NCBI RefSeq assembly: GCF_003664585.1
Contig: NZ_RCHI01000011.1
Span: 82,409-146,408, forward strand
Source: Paenirhodobacter hankyongi
GTDB lineage: Bacteria > Pseudomonadota > Alphaproteobacteria > Rhodobacterales > Rhodobacteraceae
Direction: 5' to 3'
DNA length: 64,000 nucleotides
Shown: positions 42,337 to 51,491 of the stretch, piece by piece
Position numbering within the stretch: the stretch's first letter is position 1
Layout: each line of letters opens with the position of its first letter
Position numbers and translations under genes: made by a program
The notes under the pieces: model-generated
The model's database searches: none
Seen by the model: the letters and a program-made list of their open reading frames with translations, nothing else
What the model was told of the DNA's origin: nothing

Positions 42337-43602
42337 ATGACGGACGCATTTGACGCCAAGAGCCTGATCGACACCATGGGCGCCGCCGCGCGCGCCGCGG
42401 CCGCCGAGCTTGCCTATGCGCCAGCGGCGGCCAAGGAGGCGGCGCTGACCGCGGCCGCCGATGCGGTGCTGGCACATCTGGACGAGATTCTCGCCGCCAA
42501 TGCCGAGGACATGGCCTTCGGGGCCGAAAAGGGGCTGACGCCCGCGATGCTCGACCGGCTGAAGCTCGACGAGGGGCGGGTGGCCTCGATCGTCGCCGGG
42601 CTGCGCGCGGTTGCCGCGCAACCCGATCCGGTCGGCACGGTGATCGCCGAATGGGACCGGCCCACCGGGCTGCACATCCAGCGCGTGCGCACGCCGCTGG
42701 GCGTGATCGGGGTGATCTACGAATCGCGGCCGAACGTGACGGCGGATGCCGGCGCGCTGTGCCTGAAGGCCGGCAATGCGGTGATCCTGCGCGGCGGCTC
42801 GGAAAGCTTCCATTCGAGCCGGGCGATTCACGCCTGCATGGTCGAGGGGCTGCGCGCCGCGGGCCTGCCCGAGGCGGCGATCCAGCTGGTGCCCACCCGC
42901 GACCGCGCGGTGGTGACCGAGATGCTGCATGCCGTGGCCTATATCGACGTGATCGTGCCGCGCGGCGGCAAGGGGCTTGTCGGCCTTGTGCAGCGCGAGG
43001 CACGGGTGCCGGTCTTTGCCCATCTCGAGGGGATCTGCCACATCTATGCCGATGGCGCGGCCGATGTCGCCAAGGCACGGCGCGTGGTACTGAACGCCAA
43101 GACCCGGCGCACCGGGATCTGCGGCGCGATGGAATGCCTGCTGATCGACCGCGCCTTCTATGAGAAGCACGGGCCGGTTCTGGTCGAGGATCTGGTCGCG
43201 GCCGGCGTCGAGGTCCGCACCGAGGGCGATCTGCTGAAGGTGCCGGGCACGGTTCCCGCCGCCCCCGACGATTTCGGTCGCGAGTTCCTCGACATGATCT
43301 GCGCGGCGAAGATCGTCGACGGTGTCGACGGCGCCATCGCCCATATCCGCCGCTATGGTTCGAACCACACCGAATCGATCCTGACCGAGGATGACGCCGC
43401 CGCGGCACGCTTCTTCCAGCGGCTCGATTCGGCGATCCTGATGCGCAACGCCTCGACCCAGTTCGCCGATGGCGGCGAATTCGGCATGGGCGGCGAGATC
43501 GGCATCGCCACCGGCAAGCTGCACGCGCGCGGGCCGGTGGGGGCGGAACAGCTGACCTCGTTCAAGTATCTGGTCACCGGCGACGGCACCTGCCGCACCT
43601 GA
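42337..43602 (+). CDS. proA: Glutamate-5-semialdehyde dehydrogenase (gamma-glutamyl phosphate reductase) ProA
   Basis: Second step of proline synthesis, reducing gamma-glutamyl phosphate with NADPH. The 421-residue product shows [48 protein letters not shown], the catalytic Cys region [13 protein letters not shown], and [22 protein letters not shown] site precedes the ATG. proB is not adjacent here. A bidirectional terminator separates it from convergent chpT. Confidence 0.95.
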   Translation: MTDAFDAKSLIDTMGAAARAAAAELAYAPAAAKEAALTAAADAVLAHLDEILAANAEDMAFGAEKGLTPAMLDRLKLDEGRVASIVAGLRAVAAQPDPVGTVIAEWDRPTGLHIQRVRTPLGVIGVIYESRPNVTADAGALCLKAGNAVILRGGSESFHSSRAIHACMVEGLRAAGLPEAAIQLVPTRDRAVVTEMLHAVAYIDVIVPRGGKGLVGLVQREARVPVFAHLEGICHIYADGAADVAKARRVVLNAKTRRTGICGAMECLLIDRAFYEKHGPVLVEDLVAAGVEVRTEGDLLKVPGTVPAAPDDFGREFLDMICAAKIVDGVDGAIAHIRRYGSNHTESILTEDDAAAARFFQRLDSAILMRNASTQFADGGEFGMGGEIGIATGKLHARGPVGAEQLTSFKYLVTGDGTCRT

Positions 43603-43624
43603 GCCGGGCCGCCGCCCGAAAGAC

Positions 43625-43653
43625 AAAGGCCCCGCAGCGATGCGGGGCCTTTT
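43625..43653. terminator. Bidirectional terminator between proA and chpT
   Basis: A 12-bp stem AAAGGCCCCGCA/TGCGGGGCCTTT around a GCGA tetraloop, with T4 on the right and an A-rich flank on the left, serves both convergent genes. Confidence 0.88.
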
Positions 43654-43655
43654 GC

Positions 43656-44261
43656 TCAGAAGGTGATGGCGACGCCGCTGTCCGACATCTCCCAGTGCAG
43701 CGCACACCCCTGTGCCGCGGCCTCGCGCGGCAACAGGGCGAATTGCACCTGCGCGGGGCTGATCTTGCTTGCCTCGCCATCGAGGTTGGCCCAGAGCGCC
43801 GGATCGGGTTTCGTGCGTTCGGCGGTGCCGCTGACCTGCCACTGCCCGTCGTCGTTGCGCACGCTGATCGTGCCGCCGCGCGGCATCGCGGGTTCGAGGC
43901 AGAGGATCGCGAGGAAGGCGAGCTTGACCGCGCGGCGCGGCTGGTCGCCCTCGACCTGCCAGTCGTAGGTCGTGCGCCCGCCCTGCGACAGCGCCCGCAT
44001 CAGCGTCACGAGTTCCGGCCGGCCGAGGCGCTGGTCGGTGCTGCTCTGGCCGAAGGCGATGCGGAAGAACTTCACCCGCGCATTGGCCGAGGCGACGCTT
44101 TCCGCGATCAGCTGCAGTTCCGGGCTCATCGGTGCCCCCGACATCGTCAGCAGCTCGACCCCGTTGCCGATCGCGCCCAATGGGCTGATAAGGTCGTGGC
44201 AGAGTCGCGACCCGACGAGGGCCACCAGGTCGGCTTCGGTCTCGGGCGTGTCAGTCTGCAT
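43656..44261 (-). CDS. chpT: Histidine phosphotransferase ChpT
   Basis: Relays phosphate from CckA to CtrA (and CpdR) in alphaproteobacteria. The 201-residue product has the phospho-accepting helix SRLCHDLISPLGAIGNGVELL region with His in LCHDL near residue 22, a second helix (MSPELQLIAESVASANARVKF region) and a degenerate histidine-kinase-like C-terminal domain (KLAFLAILCLEPAMPRGG). The start is ATG 44261, divergent from the DUF3553 gene with 25 nt between. In Rhodobacter, the CckA-ChpT-CtrA path controls motility and gene transfer agent expression. Confidence 0.88.
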   Translation of the reverse strand: MQTDTPETEADLVALVGSRLCHDLISPLGAIGNGVELLTMSGAPMSPELQLIAESVASANARVKFFRIAFGQSSTDQRLGRPELVTLMRALSQGGRTTYDWQVEGDQPRRAVKLAFLAILCLEPAMPRGGTISVRNDDGQWQVSGTAERTKPDPALWANLDGEASKISPAQVQFALLPREAAAQGCALHWEMSDSGVAITF

Positions 44262-44286
44262 GGCGCAATCCGGAGGTGAGAGCAGG

Positions 44287-44466
44287 ATGAACGAATTTCT
44301 CGAACCGGGGATGCTGGTGCGCAATCCCCAGGCGCCGGACTGGGGCGTCGGTCAGGTGCAGTCGCGCGTGGGCGAGAAAGTCACGGTGAATTTCGAGCAT
44401 GCGGGCAAACAGGTGATCGACGGACGCCGGGTCCAGTTGTTCCTCGTTATTCCAGACCAGGGTTGA
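44287..44466 (+). CDS. DUF3553 family small protein
   Basis: The 59-residue product starts MNEFLEPGMLVRNPQAPDWG, continues VGQVQSRVGEKVTVNFEHAG and ends VQLFLVIPDQG. This is the compact beta-fold DUF3553 family of unknown function. GCAGG precedes the ATG. It is divergent from chpT and may share its promoter region. Confidence 0.85.
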   Translation: MNEFLEPGMLVRNPQAPDWGVGQVQSRVGEKVTVNFEHAGKQVIDGRRVQLFLVIPDQG

Positions 44467-44556
44467 AAGAACGTTAACGTCCAGCCTGGCTTGGGGTTTC
44501 AGACCATCGCACAGTGGGCGCTGTAATCAAGACTCGGCGGAACTCACGTCGCGGCA

Positions 44557-44585
44557 TTGCATCGCGGCTGCCGCCTGTCCTAGAA
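44557..44585 (+). promoter_or_regulatory. Candidate promoter for olsB-olsA
   Basis: TTGCAT (44557-44562), 17-nt spacer, CTAGAA (44580-44585), ending 28 nt before the olsB start. Spacing is ideal; the -10 is only moderate. Confidence 0.4.
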
Positions 44586-44613
44586 ACGCGGCAGGGACAA
44601 GGGGCAGGAGCTG

Positions 44614-45399
44614 ATGGTTTCCGAACCGCTCGCGTATGAAATCCGTCTGGCGCGCGATGCGCGCGACCTGAAGGCGTCACAACGGCTGCGCTACGAGGTC
44701 TTCGTCGAGGAGCTCGGCGGCGACGGGCCGCTCGTCGACCATCCGGGCAGGCTGGAGATCGACGAGTTCGACGCGGTCTATGACCATCTCGTGCTGATCG
44801 ACCCGTCGCGCAACCCCGACGATCTCGACCATGTCGTGGGCGCCTACCGGCTGCTGCCGTCCGACCGGGCCGAGGCCTTCGGCCGCTATTACTGCGACAG
44901 CGAATATGATCTGACGGCGCTGCGCCGCTCGGGGCGCAAGCTGCTCGAACTCGGCCGCTCCTGCGTGCATCCCGAGCACCGCGGCGGGGCGGCGATGCTG
45001 ATGCTGTGGAACGGGCTTGCCGATTACGTGCTGGCGAACGGCATCGAGATCCTGTTCGGCGTCGCCTCCTTCCACGGCACCGATGCCACGGCGCTGCGGA
45101 TGCCGCTTGCCTGGCTGCACCACCATCACCTCGCCCCCGAGGCGCTGCGCGTGCGGGCGCTGGCCGCGCATTTCCAGCCGATGGACCTGGTGCCCGAGGC
45201 CGAGCTCGACCGCCGGCAGGCGATGGCCGAGATGCCGAACCTGATCAAGGCCTACCTGCGGCTTGGCGGTTTCGTGGGCGAGGGGGCCTTCATCGACACC
45301 CCCTTCAATACCACCGACGTGCTGCTGTTGATGGACACGCAGGCGATGTCCGACAAGCACCGCGAGTTCTACACCCGCCGCACCGAGGCAAAGCCGTGA
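44614..45399 (+). CDS. olsB: Ornithine N-acyltransferase OlsB (GNAT-like)
   Basis: Transfers a 3-hydroxyacyl group from ACP to ornithine, the first step to ornithine lipids. The 261-residue product shows RLRYEVFVEELGGDGPLVDH, DHLVLIDPSRNPDDLDHVVGAYRLL (in part), KLLELGRSCVHPEHRGGAAM and NGIEILFGVASFHGTD, all typical of the OlsB/N-acyl amino acid synthase family. The ATG at 44614 follows GGGGCAGGAG. It overlaps olsA by 4 nt (GTGA). Confidence 0.92.
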   Translation: MVSEPLAYEIRLARDARDLKASQRLRYEVFVEELGGDGPLVDHPGRLEIDEFDAVYDHLVLIDPSRNPDDLDHVVGAYRLLPSDRAEAFGRYYCDSEYDLTALRRSGRKLLELGRSCVHPEHRGGAAMLMLWNGLADYVLANGIEILFGVASFHGTDATALRMPLAWLHHHHLAPEALRVRALAAHFQPMDLVPEAELDRRQAMAEMPNLIKAYLRLGGFVGEGAFIDTPFNTTDVLLLMDTQAMSDKHREFYTRRTEAKP

Positions 45400-46214
45400 G
45401 CCCGACCTGGCATGGCGAGCCCGAACCGGAATTCGCGCCGCTGAGCCTTGCGGGCAAGCTGCGCGTGCTGCGCCGGGGCGGGGCGATGGCGACGGTGATC
45501 TATGGCGGGCTGACGCTGATGCTGCTGTTGCGGCTGATCGAGCGGCCGCTGCATGGCGCTGCGCGGCCCTGGACGCCGCATATCACCCGCGCCGTCTGCC
45601 GCGCCGTCTTTCCGCTGATGGGCATCCGCTACCGCGTCAGGGGCGCGCCGATGACCGAGATCGGCGCCGTGGTGGCGAACCACGTGTCCTGGCTCGACAT
45701 CTTCTCGCTCAATGCCTGCCAGAAGGTCTATTTCGTCTCGAAGGCCGAGGTCGCGCGCTGGCCCGGCATCGGCGTTCTGGCACGCGCGACCGGCACCGTC
45801 TTCATCCGCCGCGACCCGCGCGAGGCGAAGGCGCAGCAGGCGCTGTTCGAGGAGCGCATCCGCGCCGGCCACCACCTGTTGTTCTTTCCCGAGGGCACCT
45901 CGACCGACGGGCGCCGCGTGCTGCCCTTCAAGCCGACGCTGTTTCAGGCCTTCTACAGCGACGGGCTCGACAAGGTGATGCGGGTGCAGCCGGTGACGGT
46001 GGTCTACAACGCCCCCGAGGGCGAGGACCCGCGCTTTTACGGCTGGTGGGGCGACATGTCCTTCGGGCCGCATCTGCTCAAGGTGCTGGCGGCGCCGCGG
46101 CAGGGCACGATCGAGGTGGTGTTCCATCCGCCGCTCGAGGTCGCGGCCTTCGCCGGCCGCAAGGAGCTTGCGGCGGCGGGCGAGGCGGCGGTGCGTGGCG
46201 CGCTACCCGGCTGA
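45396..46214 (+). CDS. olsA: Lyso-ornithine lipid acyltransferase OlsA (PlsC-type)
   Basis: Adds the second acyl chain to lyso-ornithine lipid; PlsC-type enzymes can also acylate lysophosphatidic acid. The 272-residue product has a membrane segment (ATVIYGGLTLMLLLRLI), the acyltransferase motif NHVSWLD, the GTVFIRRDPRE region and FPEGTSTDGRRVLPFK. The start is GTG 45396, overlapping the olsB stop; coupling supports the OlsB partner role. Its end overlaps the convergent ribbon-helix-helix gene by 12 nt. Confidence 0.9.
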   Translation: MSPTWHGEPEPEFAPLSLAGKLRVLRRGGAMATVIYGGLTLMLLLRLIERPLHGAARPWTPHITRAVCRAVFPLMGIRYRVRGAPMTEIGAVVANHVSWLDIFSLNACQKVYFVSKAEVARWPGIGVLARATGTVFIRRDPREAKAQQALFEERIRAGHHLLFFPEGTSTDGRRVLPFKPTLFQAFYSDGLDKVMRVQPVTVVYNAPEGEDPRFYGWWGDMSFGPHLLKVLAAPRQGTIEVVFHPPLEVAAFAGRKELAAAGEAAVRGALPG

Positions 46215-46433
46215 GCCTGCCCGCGCGCGATAGTGGCGCAGGACCGCCAGCCGGATCGCCGTCGCCAGCCCGGATTCGGTCACCCGCGCATCGTCGATCT
46301 CGGTGACGATCTCGTTGATGCCCAGCCCCCGCTCGGCCGCCATCTCGCGCAGCCCCGCCCAGAACTCGTCTTCCAGCGAGACTGAGGTGCGGTGCCCGTG
46401 CAGCGTCAGCGAATGCTTGCGCGGCCGGCTCAT
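46203..46433 (-). CDS. Ribbon-helix-helix domain protein
   Basis: The 76-residue product reads KHSLTLHGHRTSVSLEDEFW then LREMAAERGLGINEIVTEID, the RHH_4-type strand-helix-helix DNA-binding fold, ending in AIRLAVLRHYRARAG. Targets are unknown. It overlaps the DUF4169 gene by 4 nt, so the two are co-translated. Confidence 0.85.
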   Translation of the reverse strand: MSRPRKHSLTLHGHRTSVSLEDEFWAGLREMAAERGLGINEIVTEIDDARVTESGLATAIRLAVLRHYRARAGSAG

Positions 46434-46618
46434 GGCGTCTCGTCGCCCTCGCGCCGATGCGCGTCGAGCCGGGTGCGGGCCTGCTCGGCCTGCGTTTCCT
46501 CGAGCACGCGCTGCGCCTTGGTGCGGCCGAATTTCGCGGCATTCTCGTCGCCCTGCGCGCGTTTCTCGGCGCGGGCCTTCTGCTTGCGGAAGCGGTTGAG
46601 ATTGGTCACGTCAGCCAT
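46430..46618 (-). CDS. DUF4169 family protein
   Basis: The 62-residue, strongly charged helical protein (MADVTNLNRFRKQKARAEKR at the N terminus; KFGRTKAQRVLEETQAEQAR) matches the DUF4169 family found next to ribbon-helix-helix genes in Rhodobacterales. Function is unknown. It starts 48 nt after the P450 stop. Confidence 0.85.
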   Translation of the reverse strand: MADVTNLNRFRKQKARAEKRAQGDENAAKFGRTKAQRVLEETQAEQARTRLDAHRREGDETP

Positions 46619-46666
46619 GGGATGACTGTGCCATATCGCGCGGGGGCGGGGAAGACGGGGCGGCGC

Positions 46667-47848
46667 TCACCAGGACAGGTCGAGCCGCTCGAGCCCGTGG
46701 AAATGGTAAAGGTCGGCATAGCGCGGCGGGGCGGCCAGCCGCAGATCGGGGAGCGCCCGGAAGAGCACGGGCAGGGCGCGCTGCAGCTCGAGCCGCGCGA
46801 GCGGCGCGCCGATGCAGAAATGCGCGCCCGCGCCGAAGCTGTAATTCACCTGCTGCGGCCGGCCGGGGTTGAAGCGGGTGGGCTCCTCCCACGGCCCCGG
46901 ATCGCGGTTCGCGCCGGCGAGCAGCAACCCGACGCGGTCGCCGCGGCGAAAGGCCTGACCGCCGATCTCCAGGTCCTCATAGACCCAGCGGGTGAACAGA
47001 TGCAGCGGCGGATCGAAGCGGAAGATCTCCTCGACCGTGCCCTCGATCCGGTTCGGCGTCAGCCAATAGGCGCCGGTGCCGGTCTCGAGAAGCGTCTTCA
47101 CCCCGTTGCCGATGGTGTGCACGGTGGCCTCGTGCCCGGCGTTCAGCAGCAGGATGCAGGTCGCGATCAGCTCGTCGCGGCTGAGCCGGTCGCCCGCCTC
47201 CTCGGCGGCGATCAGCTCGGTGATCAGGTCGTTGCCCGGGCGGCGCCGGCGCTCCTCGACATAACGGCCGAGGAAGTCGACGAAGGCCTCGGTCGCGGCG
47301 ACGGCGGCGGCCTCGCTCTCGCGCGTGCGGCGGGCCTGATACATGCCGACCATGGCGTTCGACCAGGACAGAAGGTCGTCGGCGCGCTCCTCGGGCACGC
47401 CCAGCAACCGCGCGATGAGGATCACCGGCAGCGGGCGGGCGAAATGGGCGAGCAGATCGCCGCCGCCTGCCGGAAAGCGGCCGATCAGCTCTTCGGCCAG
47501 CAGCTCGATCTCGGGGCCAAGCGCCGCGATCCGCGCCGAGGTGAAGGCGCGCAGCACCAGCCGGCGCAGCCGGGTGTGGCGCGGCGGTTCCAGTTCCAGC
47601 ATCGAATGCGCCTCGACCGCGTAGAAGGGGGCGAGGTGGGGCGGGATCTCGGGCGCGTGCTCGGGTGGCGCCTCGCGGCCAAGCCGGCGGTCGCGCAGCG
47701 CGGCGCCGACCACCACGGCCCGGGCCGAGACCGGCAGGTCATAGTCCTGCCAGACCGCGAAGGCCCCGGCCGCCCGCACCCGGTCATAGAACGGGTAGGG
47801 ATTCTGCACGAAGGCGGGGTCGAGCGGCGATTGCGTCAGGGTCTGCAT
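46667..47848 (-). CDS. Cytochrome P450
   Basis: A soluble bacterial P450 of 393 residues. Features are DPAFVQNPYPFYDRVRAAG at the N terminus, the I-helix oxygen-activation segment LLNAGHEATVH, EEIFRFDPPLHLFTRW in the K-helix region, and the heme ligand loop YSFGAGAHFCIGAPLARLE. The C-helix ExxR-type pairs appear intact. Substrate and redox partners cannot be inferred; no ferredoxin or reductase gene is adjacent. I start at ATG 47848, with CGGAG 7 nt upstream. Confidence 0.93.
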   Translation of the reverse strand: MQTLTQSPLDPAFVQNPYPFYDRVRAAGAFAVWQDYDLPVSARAVVVGAALRDRRLGREAPPEHAPEIPPHLAPFYAVEAHSMLELEPPRHTRLRRLVLRAFTSARIAALGPEIELLAEELIGRFPAGGGDLLAHFARPLPVILIARLLGVPEERADDLLSWSNAMVGMYQARRTRESEAAAVAATEAFVDFLGRYVEERRRRPGNDLITELIAAEEAGDRLSRDELIATCILLLNAGHEATVHTIGNGVKTLLETGTGAYWLTPNRIEGTVEEIFRFDPPLHLFTRWVYEDLEIGGQAFRRGDRVGLLLAGANRDPGPWEEPTRFNPGRPQQVNYSFGAGAHFCIGAPLARLELQRALPVLFRALPDLRLAAPPRYADLYHFHGLERLDLSW

Positions 47849-47992
47849 GGGCACTCCGGTGGTTCGCGCCAGAAAAGCGCCCGGGCGCGTCGGGCGCAAG
47901 AGGCGGATCCGGCCAAAGCCACGCCCCGTCTGCCATTTTGCCCCCTTGCGCCTGCCACCTGGGCGGGGTCCCTTGGGGAAAAGGAGTGCCCC

Positions 47993-48436
47993 ATGACCGT
48001 CACCATCACCCCCGTCCGCCCCGCCGACCGCCCCGAGTGGGAAGCGCTCTTCCGTGCCTATGCGGCCTTCTACAAGACCGAGGCGCAGGCGGCCGAGCCG
48101 CAGGTCTGGGACTGGATCCAGTCCGACGCCGAACCCTACTGGGCCGACATCGCCCGCGACGAGACCGGGCGTGCCCTCGGCCTCGTGCAGTATTCGCTGA
48201 TGCACCGCTCGCTCTCGGGGGGCATGGTGGTCTATCTGAGCGACCTCTTCACCCTGCCCGAGGCGCGGGGGCAGGGCGTCGGCCGGGCGCTGATCGACCA
48301 TGTCCGCGCCTTTGCCCGGACGCGCGGCTATGGCTCGGTGCGCTGGCTCACCGCCGAGACCAACACGCCGGCGCGCGCGCTTTACGACAGCTATGCCCCG
48401 GCCTCGGGCTTCATCCTCTACACGGTCACGGCCTGA
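47993..48436 (+). CDS. GNAT family N-acetyltransferase
   Basis: The 147-residue product has the GNAT acetyl-CoA loop LPEARGQGVGRALIDHVRAF, the preceding beta-4 strand GGMVVYLSDLFT and the late WLTAETNTPARALYDSY segment. The acceptor is unknown. AAGGAG lies 6 nt before the ATG. It is divergent from the P450 gene (144 nt between starts) and is followed by the long inverted repeat. Confidence 0.9.
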   Translation: MTVTITPVRPADRPEWEALFRAYAAFYKTEAQAAEPQVWDWIQSDAEPYWADIARDETGRALGLVQYSLMHRSLSGGMVVYLSDLFTLPEARGQGVGRALIDHVRAFARTRGYGSVRWLTAETNTPARALYDSYAPASGFILYTVTA

Positions 48437-48442
48437 GCCGCC

Positions 48443-48571
48443 GAGGGGGCGCTGCCCCCCCACGGCCTGCGGCCTCCCCCCGGAGTATTTCGGCCAAGAA
48501 AAAACGCCACGGGCTTTCTCCTTGCCGAAAATACCTCGGGGGAGGCCGCAGGCCGGGGGCAGCGCCCCCTC
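48443..48571. repeat. Long inverted repeat of the Rhodobacteraceae intergenic type
   Basis: The outer 17 bp are perfectly complementary (GAGGGGGCGCTGCCCCC at 48443-48459; GGGGGCAGCGCCCCCTC at 48555-48571). Inner arms continue with few mismatches through a GCCTGCGGCCTCCCCC stretch and an AGTATTTCGGC/GCCGAAAATAC pair, with a loop near 48500-48520. Similar GC-rich palindromic intergenic units are abundant in Rhodobacteraceae genomes. Confidence 0.85.
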
Positions 48572-48597
48572 CCCTCTTGCGACGGCAGGGGCCACGA

Positions 48598-48627
48598 AAA
48601 AAGGCGGCCGGTGAGGGCCGCCTTTCC
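48598..48627. terminator. Terminator after fumC (minus strand)
   Basis: A 10-bp stem AAAGGCGGCC (48600-48609)/GGCCGCCTTT (48616-48625) with loop GGTGAG. On the minus strand it is followed by a run of T, 31 nt after the fumC stop. Confidence 0.8.
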
Positions 48628-48655
48628 ATTCAGTGTCCCGGCGTCAGGCCGTGGC

Positions 48656-50050
48656 TCAGCCCTTCGGGCCGATCATGTCCTCGGGGCGCACGATGCGGTC
48701 GAAGGTCTCGCCGTCGACATAGCCGAGCGCGATCGCCTCGTCGCGCAGGTTGGTGCCGTTCTTGTGCGCGGTCTTCGCGACCTTGGTCGCCGCGTCATAG
48801 CCGATGGTGGGGGCGAGCGCGGTGACCAGCATCAGGCTCTCCTTCATCAGCTTGTCGATGCGCGCGACGTTCGCCTTGGTGCCGACCACCATGTTGTCGG
48901 TGAAGGCGCTGGCCGAGTCGCCCAGAAGCTGCATCGACTGCAGCACGTTGTAGCTCATCATCGGGTTGTAGACGTTGAGCTCGAAATGGCCCTGCGAGCC
49001 GGCAAAGCCCACCGCCGCGTCATTGCCCATGACATGGGCGCAGACCATGGTCAGCGCCTCTGCCTGGGTCGGGTTGACCTTGCCCGGCATGATCGAGGAC
49101 CCCGGCTCGTTCTCCGGCAGAATGAGCTCGCCCAGACCCGAGCGCGGGCCCGAACCCAGGAGACGCATGTCGTTCGCGATCTTGAAGAGCGAGGCGGCGA
49201 TCGTCTTCAGCGCGCCCGAGAAGAACACCATCGCGTCATGGGCGGCGAGCGCCTCGAACTTGTTCGGCGCGGTGACGAAGGGCAGGCCGGTGATCTCGGC
49301 GATCTGCGCGGCGATGCGGCTGTCCCAGCCGACGCGGGTGTTGAGCCCGGTGCCGACGGCAGTGCCGCCCTGCGCGAGTTCGTAGATGTGCGGCAGCGCG
49401 AGTTTCACCCGCTCGATGCCGCGGTCGACCTGCGTCGCATAGCCCGAGAATTCCTGGCCGAGCGTCAGCGGCGTCGCGTCCTGCGTATGGGTGCGGCCGA
49501 TCTTGATGATGTCCTTGAACTCGTCGGACTTCGCCCAGAGCGCCTTCGAGAGCTTCTCGAGCCCCGGCAGCAGCACGTCACGCGCCTGCATGGCAATGGC
49601 CACGTGCATCGCGGTCGGGAAGGTGTCGTTCGACGACTGGCCCATGTTGCAATGGTCGTTCGGGTGCACGGGCTTCTTCGAGCCCATCACGCCGCCGAGC
49701 ATCTCGATGGCGCGGTTCGAGATCACCTCGTTCGCGTTCATGTTCGACTGCGTGCCCGAGCCCGTCTGCCACACCACGAGCGGGAAGTTGTCGTCGAACT
49801 TGCCCTCGATCACCTCGGTCGCGGCGGCGACGATCGCATCGGCGATCTCGGCGTCCATGTCGCCCTGCGCCTTGTTCACCAGCGCCGCGGCCTTCTTGAT
49901 CACGCCAAGCGCGCGGATGATCGGTTTCGGCTGACGCTCCCAGCCGATCGGGAAGTTCATGATCGAGCGCTGCGTCTGCGCGCCCCAGTACTTGTCGGCG
50001 GGAACTTCGAGCGGACCGAAGCTGTCGGTCTCGGTGCGGGTCGCGGTCAT
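48656..50050 (-). CDS. fumC: Fumarate hydratase, class II FumC
   Basis: Interconverts fumarate and malate in the TCA cycle. The 464-residue product shows [60 protein letters not shown] and the family signature [17 protein letters not shown]. It is iron-independent by class. The start is ATG 50050, with GGAGG 7 nt upstream. It follows sspB on the same strand. Confidence 0.96.
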   Translation of the reverse strand: MTATRTETDSFGPLEVPADKYWGAQTQRSIMNFPIGWERQPKPIIRALGVIKKAAALVNKAQGDMDAEIADAIVAAATEVIEGKFDDNFPLVVWQTGSGTQSNMNANEVISNRAIEMLGGVMGSKKPVHPNDHCNMGQSSNDTFPTAMHVAIAMQARDVLLPGLEKLSKALWAKSDEFKDIIKIGRTHTQDATPLTLGQEFSGYATQVDRGIERVKLALPHIYELAQGGTAVGTGLNTRVGWDSRIAAQIAEITGLPFVTAPNKFEALAAHDAMVFFSGALKTIAASLFKIANDMRLLGSGPRSGLGELILPENEPGSSIMPGKVNPTQAEALTMVCAHVMGNDAAVGFAGSQGHFELNVYNPMMSYNVLQSMQLLGDSASAFTDNMVVGTKANVARIDKLMKESLMLVTALAPTIGYDAATKVAKTAHKNGTNLRDEAIALGYVDGETFDRIVRPEDMIGPKG

Positions 50051-50139
50051 CCTGGGCCTCCGTGAATGCGCAAAACCTTCCCGGGCGTCATAGAGCGCCG
50101 GGGGCCATATTGCAATCTGTATGCGGAGGTATACCGGGC

Positions 50140-50598
50140 TTACTTGCGCCACTGGTCGAGGCTGACGACCTCGGCCTCGCCGCGCGGTTTTTCCTCGGCG
50201 GCGGGGGCCTCGTCTTGCTCTTCCTCGTCGTCATCCTCCTCGTCGAAGTCCTGCGTCTCGAAGCGCAGGCCGAACTCGACCGAGGGGTCGACGAAGGTGT
50301 GGACGGCGTCGAAGGGGATATAGAGCGGTTCGGGGCTGTTGCCGAAGTTCAGCGTGATCGAGAAGCCGTCATCGGTGACCGCGAGATTCTCGAACCAGTG
50401 CTGGATCACCACGGTCATTTCCTCGGGGTAGCGCGACTTCAGCCACTCCGCCATCTCGACCTCGGGGTGGCGGGTGTCGAAGGTGATGAAGAAGTGATGG
50501 GCGCCGGGCAGGCCGTTGTCGGCCACATCCGTCAGCACGGTCTGGATCAGGCCGCGCATGGCTCTGTGCATCAGGTTGCCGTAGTCGATTTCGCGCAT
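50140..50598 (-). CDS. sspB: ClpXP adaptor SspB (alphaproteobacterial type)
   Basis: Delivers ssrA-tagged proteins to ClpXP. The 152-residue product has the substrate-binding fold ([84 protein letters not shown]) and, after an acidic Glu/Asp linker, a C-terminal tail VVSLDQWRK of the kind that docks on ClpX. I start at MREIDYG (50598). The tmRNA gene that makes the tag lies 570 nt upstream on the same strand. Confidence 0.9.
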   Translation of the reverse strand: MREIDYGNLMHRAMRGLIQTVLTDVADNGLPGAHHFFITFDTRHPEVEMAEWLKSRYPEEMTVVIQHWFENLAVTDDGFSITLNFGNSPEPLYIPFDAVHTFVDPSVEFGLRFETQDFDEEDDDEEEQDEAPAAEEKPRGEAEVVSLDQWRK

Positions 50599-50673
50599 CA
50601 CGTGGACCCTTTCCTTTGCGCTCAGCATAGGGGATTTGGCGCGCAAGGGAAGAGGGGGCGCGGCGGGCGCACG

Positions 50674-51099
50674 CTAGCCCAGATGTTCGCCGGCAAGGCA
50701 CAGCGCCAGCGTGTCGGGCGGCAGCATGCCCACGCCCTCGAGGAAGGCCAGCACGTCGAAGTGATTGTGCGCCTCGGCGATCTTGTCGCCCTCGAAGCGC
50801 AGGGCGATCTGTGCCGTCAGCTCGAGCGGCGCATTCGTCTCGGCGGCGCGACCGCGGATCAGCATCAGCGTCCAGAGCCAGTCGTCATTCTCGAAATGGC
50901 GCAGGTAGGTGACCGAGGGTTCGGAGATCATCTCCTTCAGTGCCGGGATCAGCTCGGCGAAGTCGGTCGGTCGCAGTTCGAGCCCCGGCATCACGCCGGA
51001 GGCGAGGAAATCTTCGGTGTAGAAGGAGCCGATCTCGGCATAGGCGCCACCGATCCAGACCCGCTGGAACCAGTCATCGAGAATCTTGAGCTTGTCCAT
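50674..51099 (-). CDS. SnoaL/NTF2-like protein
   Basis: The 141-residue product starts MDKLKILDDWFQRVWIGGAY and shows the cone-shaped NTF2-like pattern: YTEDFLASGVMPG, DFAELIPALKEMI, WLWTLMLIRG, LTAQIALRFEGDKIAEAHNH. Such proteins include polyketide cyclases and steroid isomerase-like enzymes, but most of this group are uncharacterised. It lies between tmRNA and sspB. Confidence 0.72.
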   Translation of the reverse strand: MDKLKILDDWFQRVWIGGAYAEIGSFYTEDFLASGVMPGLELRPTDFAELIPALKEMISEPSVTYLRHFENDDWLWTLMLIRGRAAETNAPLELTAQIALRFEGDKIAEAHNHFDVLAFLEGVGMLPPDTLALCLAGEHLG

Positions 51100-51169
51100 C
51101 GCATCGCCTCGTCTCGTGATGAGCAGACAATTGCAGAATGCGATTACCCAAGGGTTAACGGAGGGGGGG

Positions 51170-51487
51170 AGGTGCAGGATTCTGTTGCCAGGCTCCTGCG
51201 GGCCCCGCCTTACGCGGCTAAGCGCAAGGACTTAAGTTTCGGTACTCGAACTGCTTACGCAGCCAGAGCCACCGGAGCACGGTTGTCGTTGGCAACTGTA
51301 CAATTTGCACCGATGACGGTGGTAGCTCACCGAGACAAAGCAAACACCTTTAGACGTTCGTCGATCCTATTTCGGCCCCATGTGCCCCCAACGAGGGAGT
51401 TCTGGTGGAGCCGCCGGGTACCGCCCCCGGGTCCGATCCGCTTATTCTGTGCGCGTTTATGCCCATAGTCCGGGTTGCCCCGGACAG
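51170..51487 (-). ncRNA. ssrA: Transfer-messenger RNA, two-piece permuted (alphaproteobacterial)
   Basis: Rescues stalled ribosomes and tags the nascent protein. On the minus strand the acceptor piece comes first, from a hairpin (GTCCGGG/CCCGGAC, 51467-51487 region) to its 3' CCA at 51403-51405. A short excised segment (51380-51402) follows, then the coding piece starting GGGGCCGAAATAGG at 51379. The tag frame at 51255-51293 reads ANDNRAPVALAA then TAA. A closing hairpin GCAGGA/TCCTGC ends at 51174. The exact ends are estimates. Confidence 0.93.
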
Positions 51488-51491
51488 AGAC

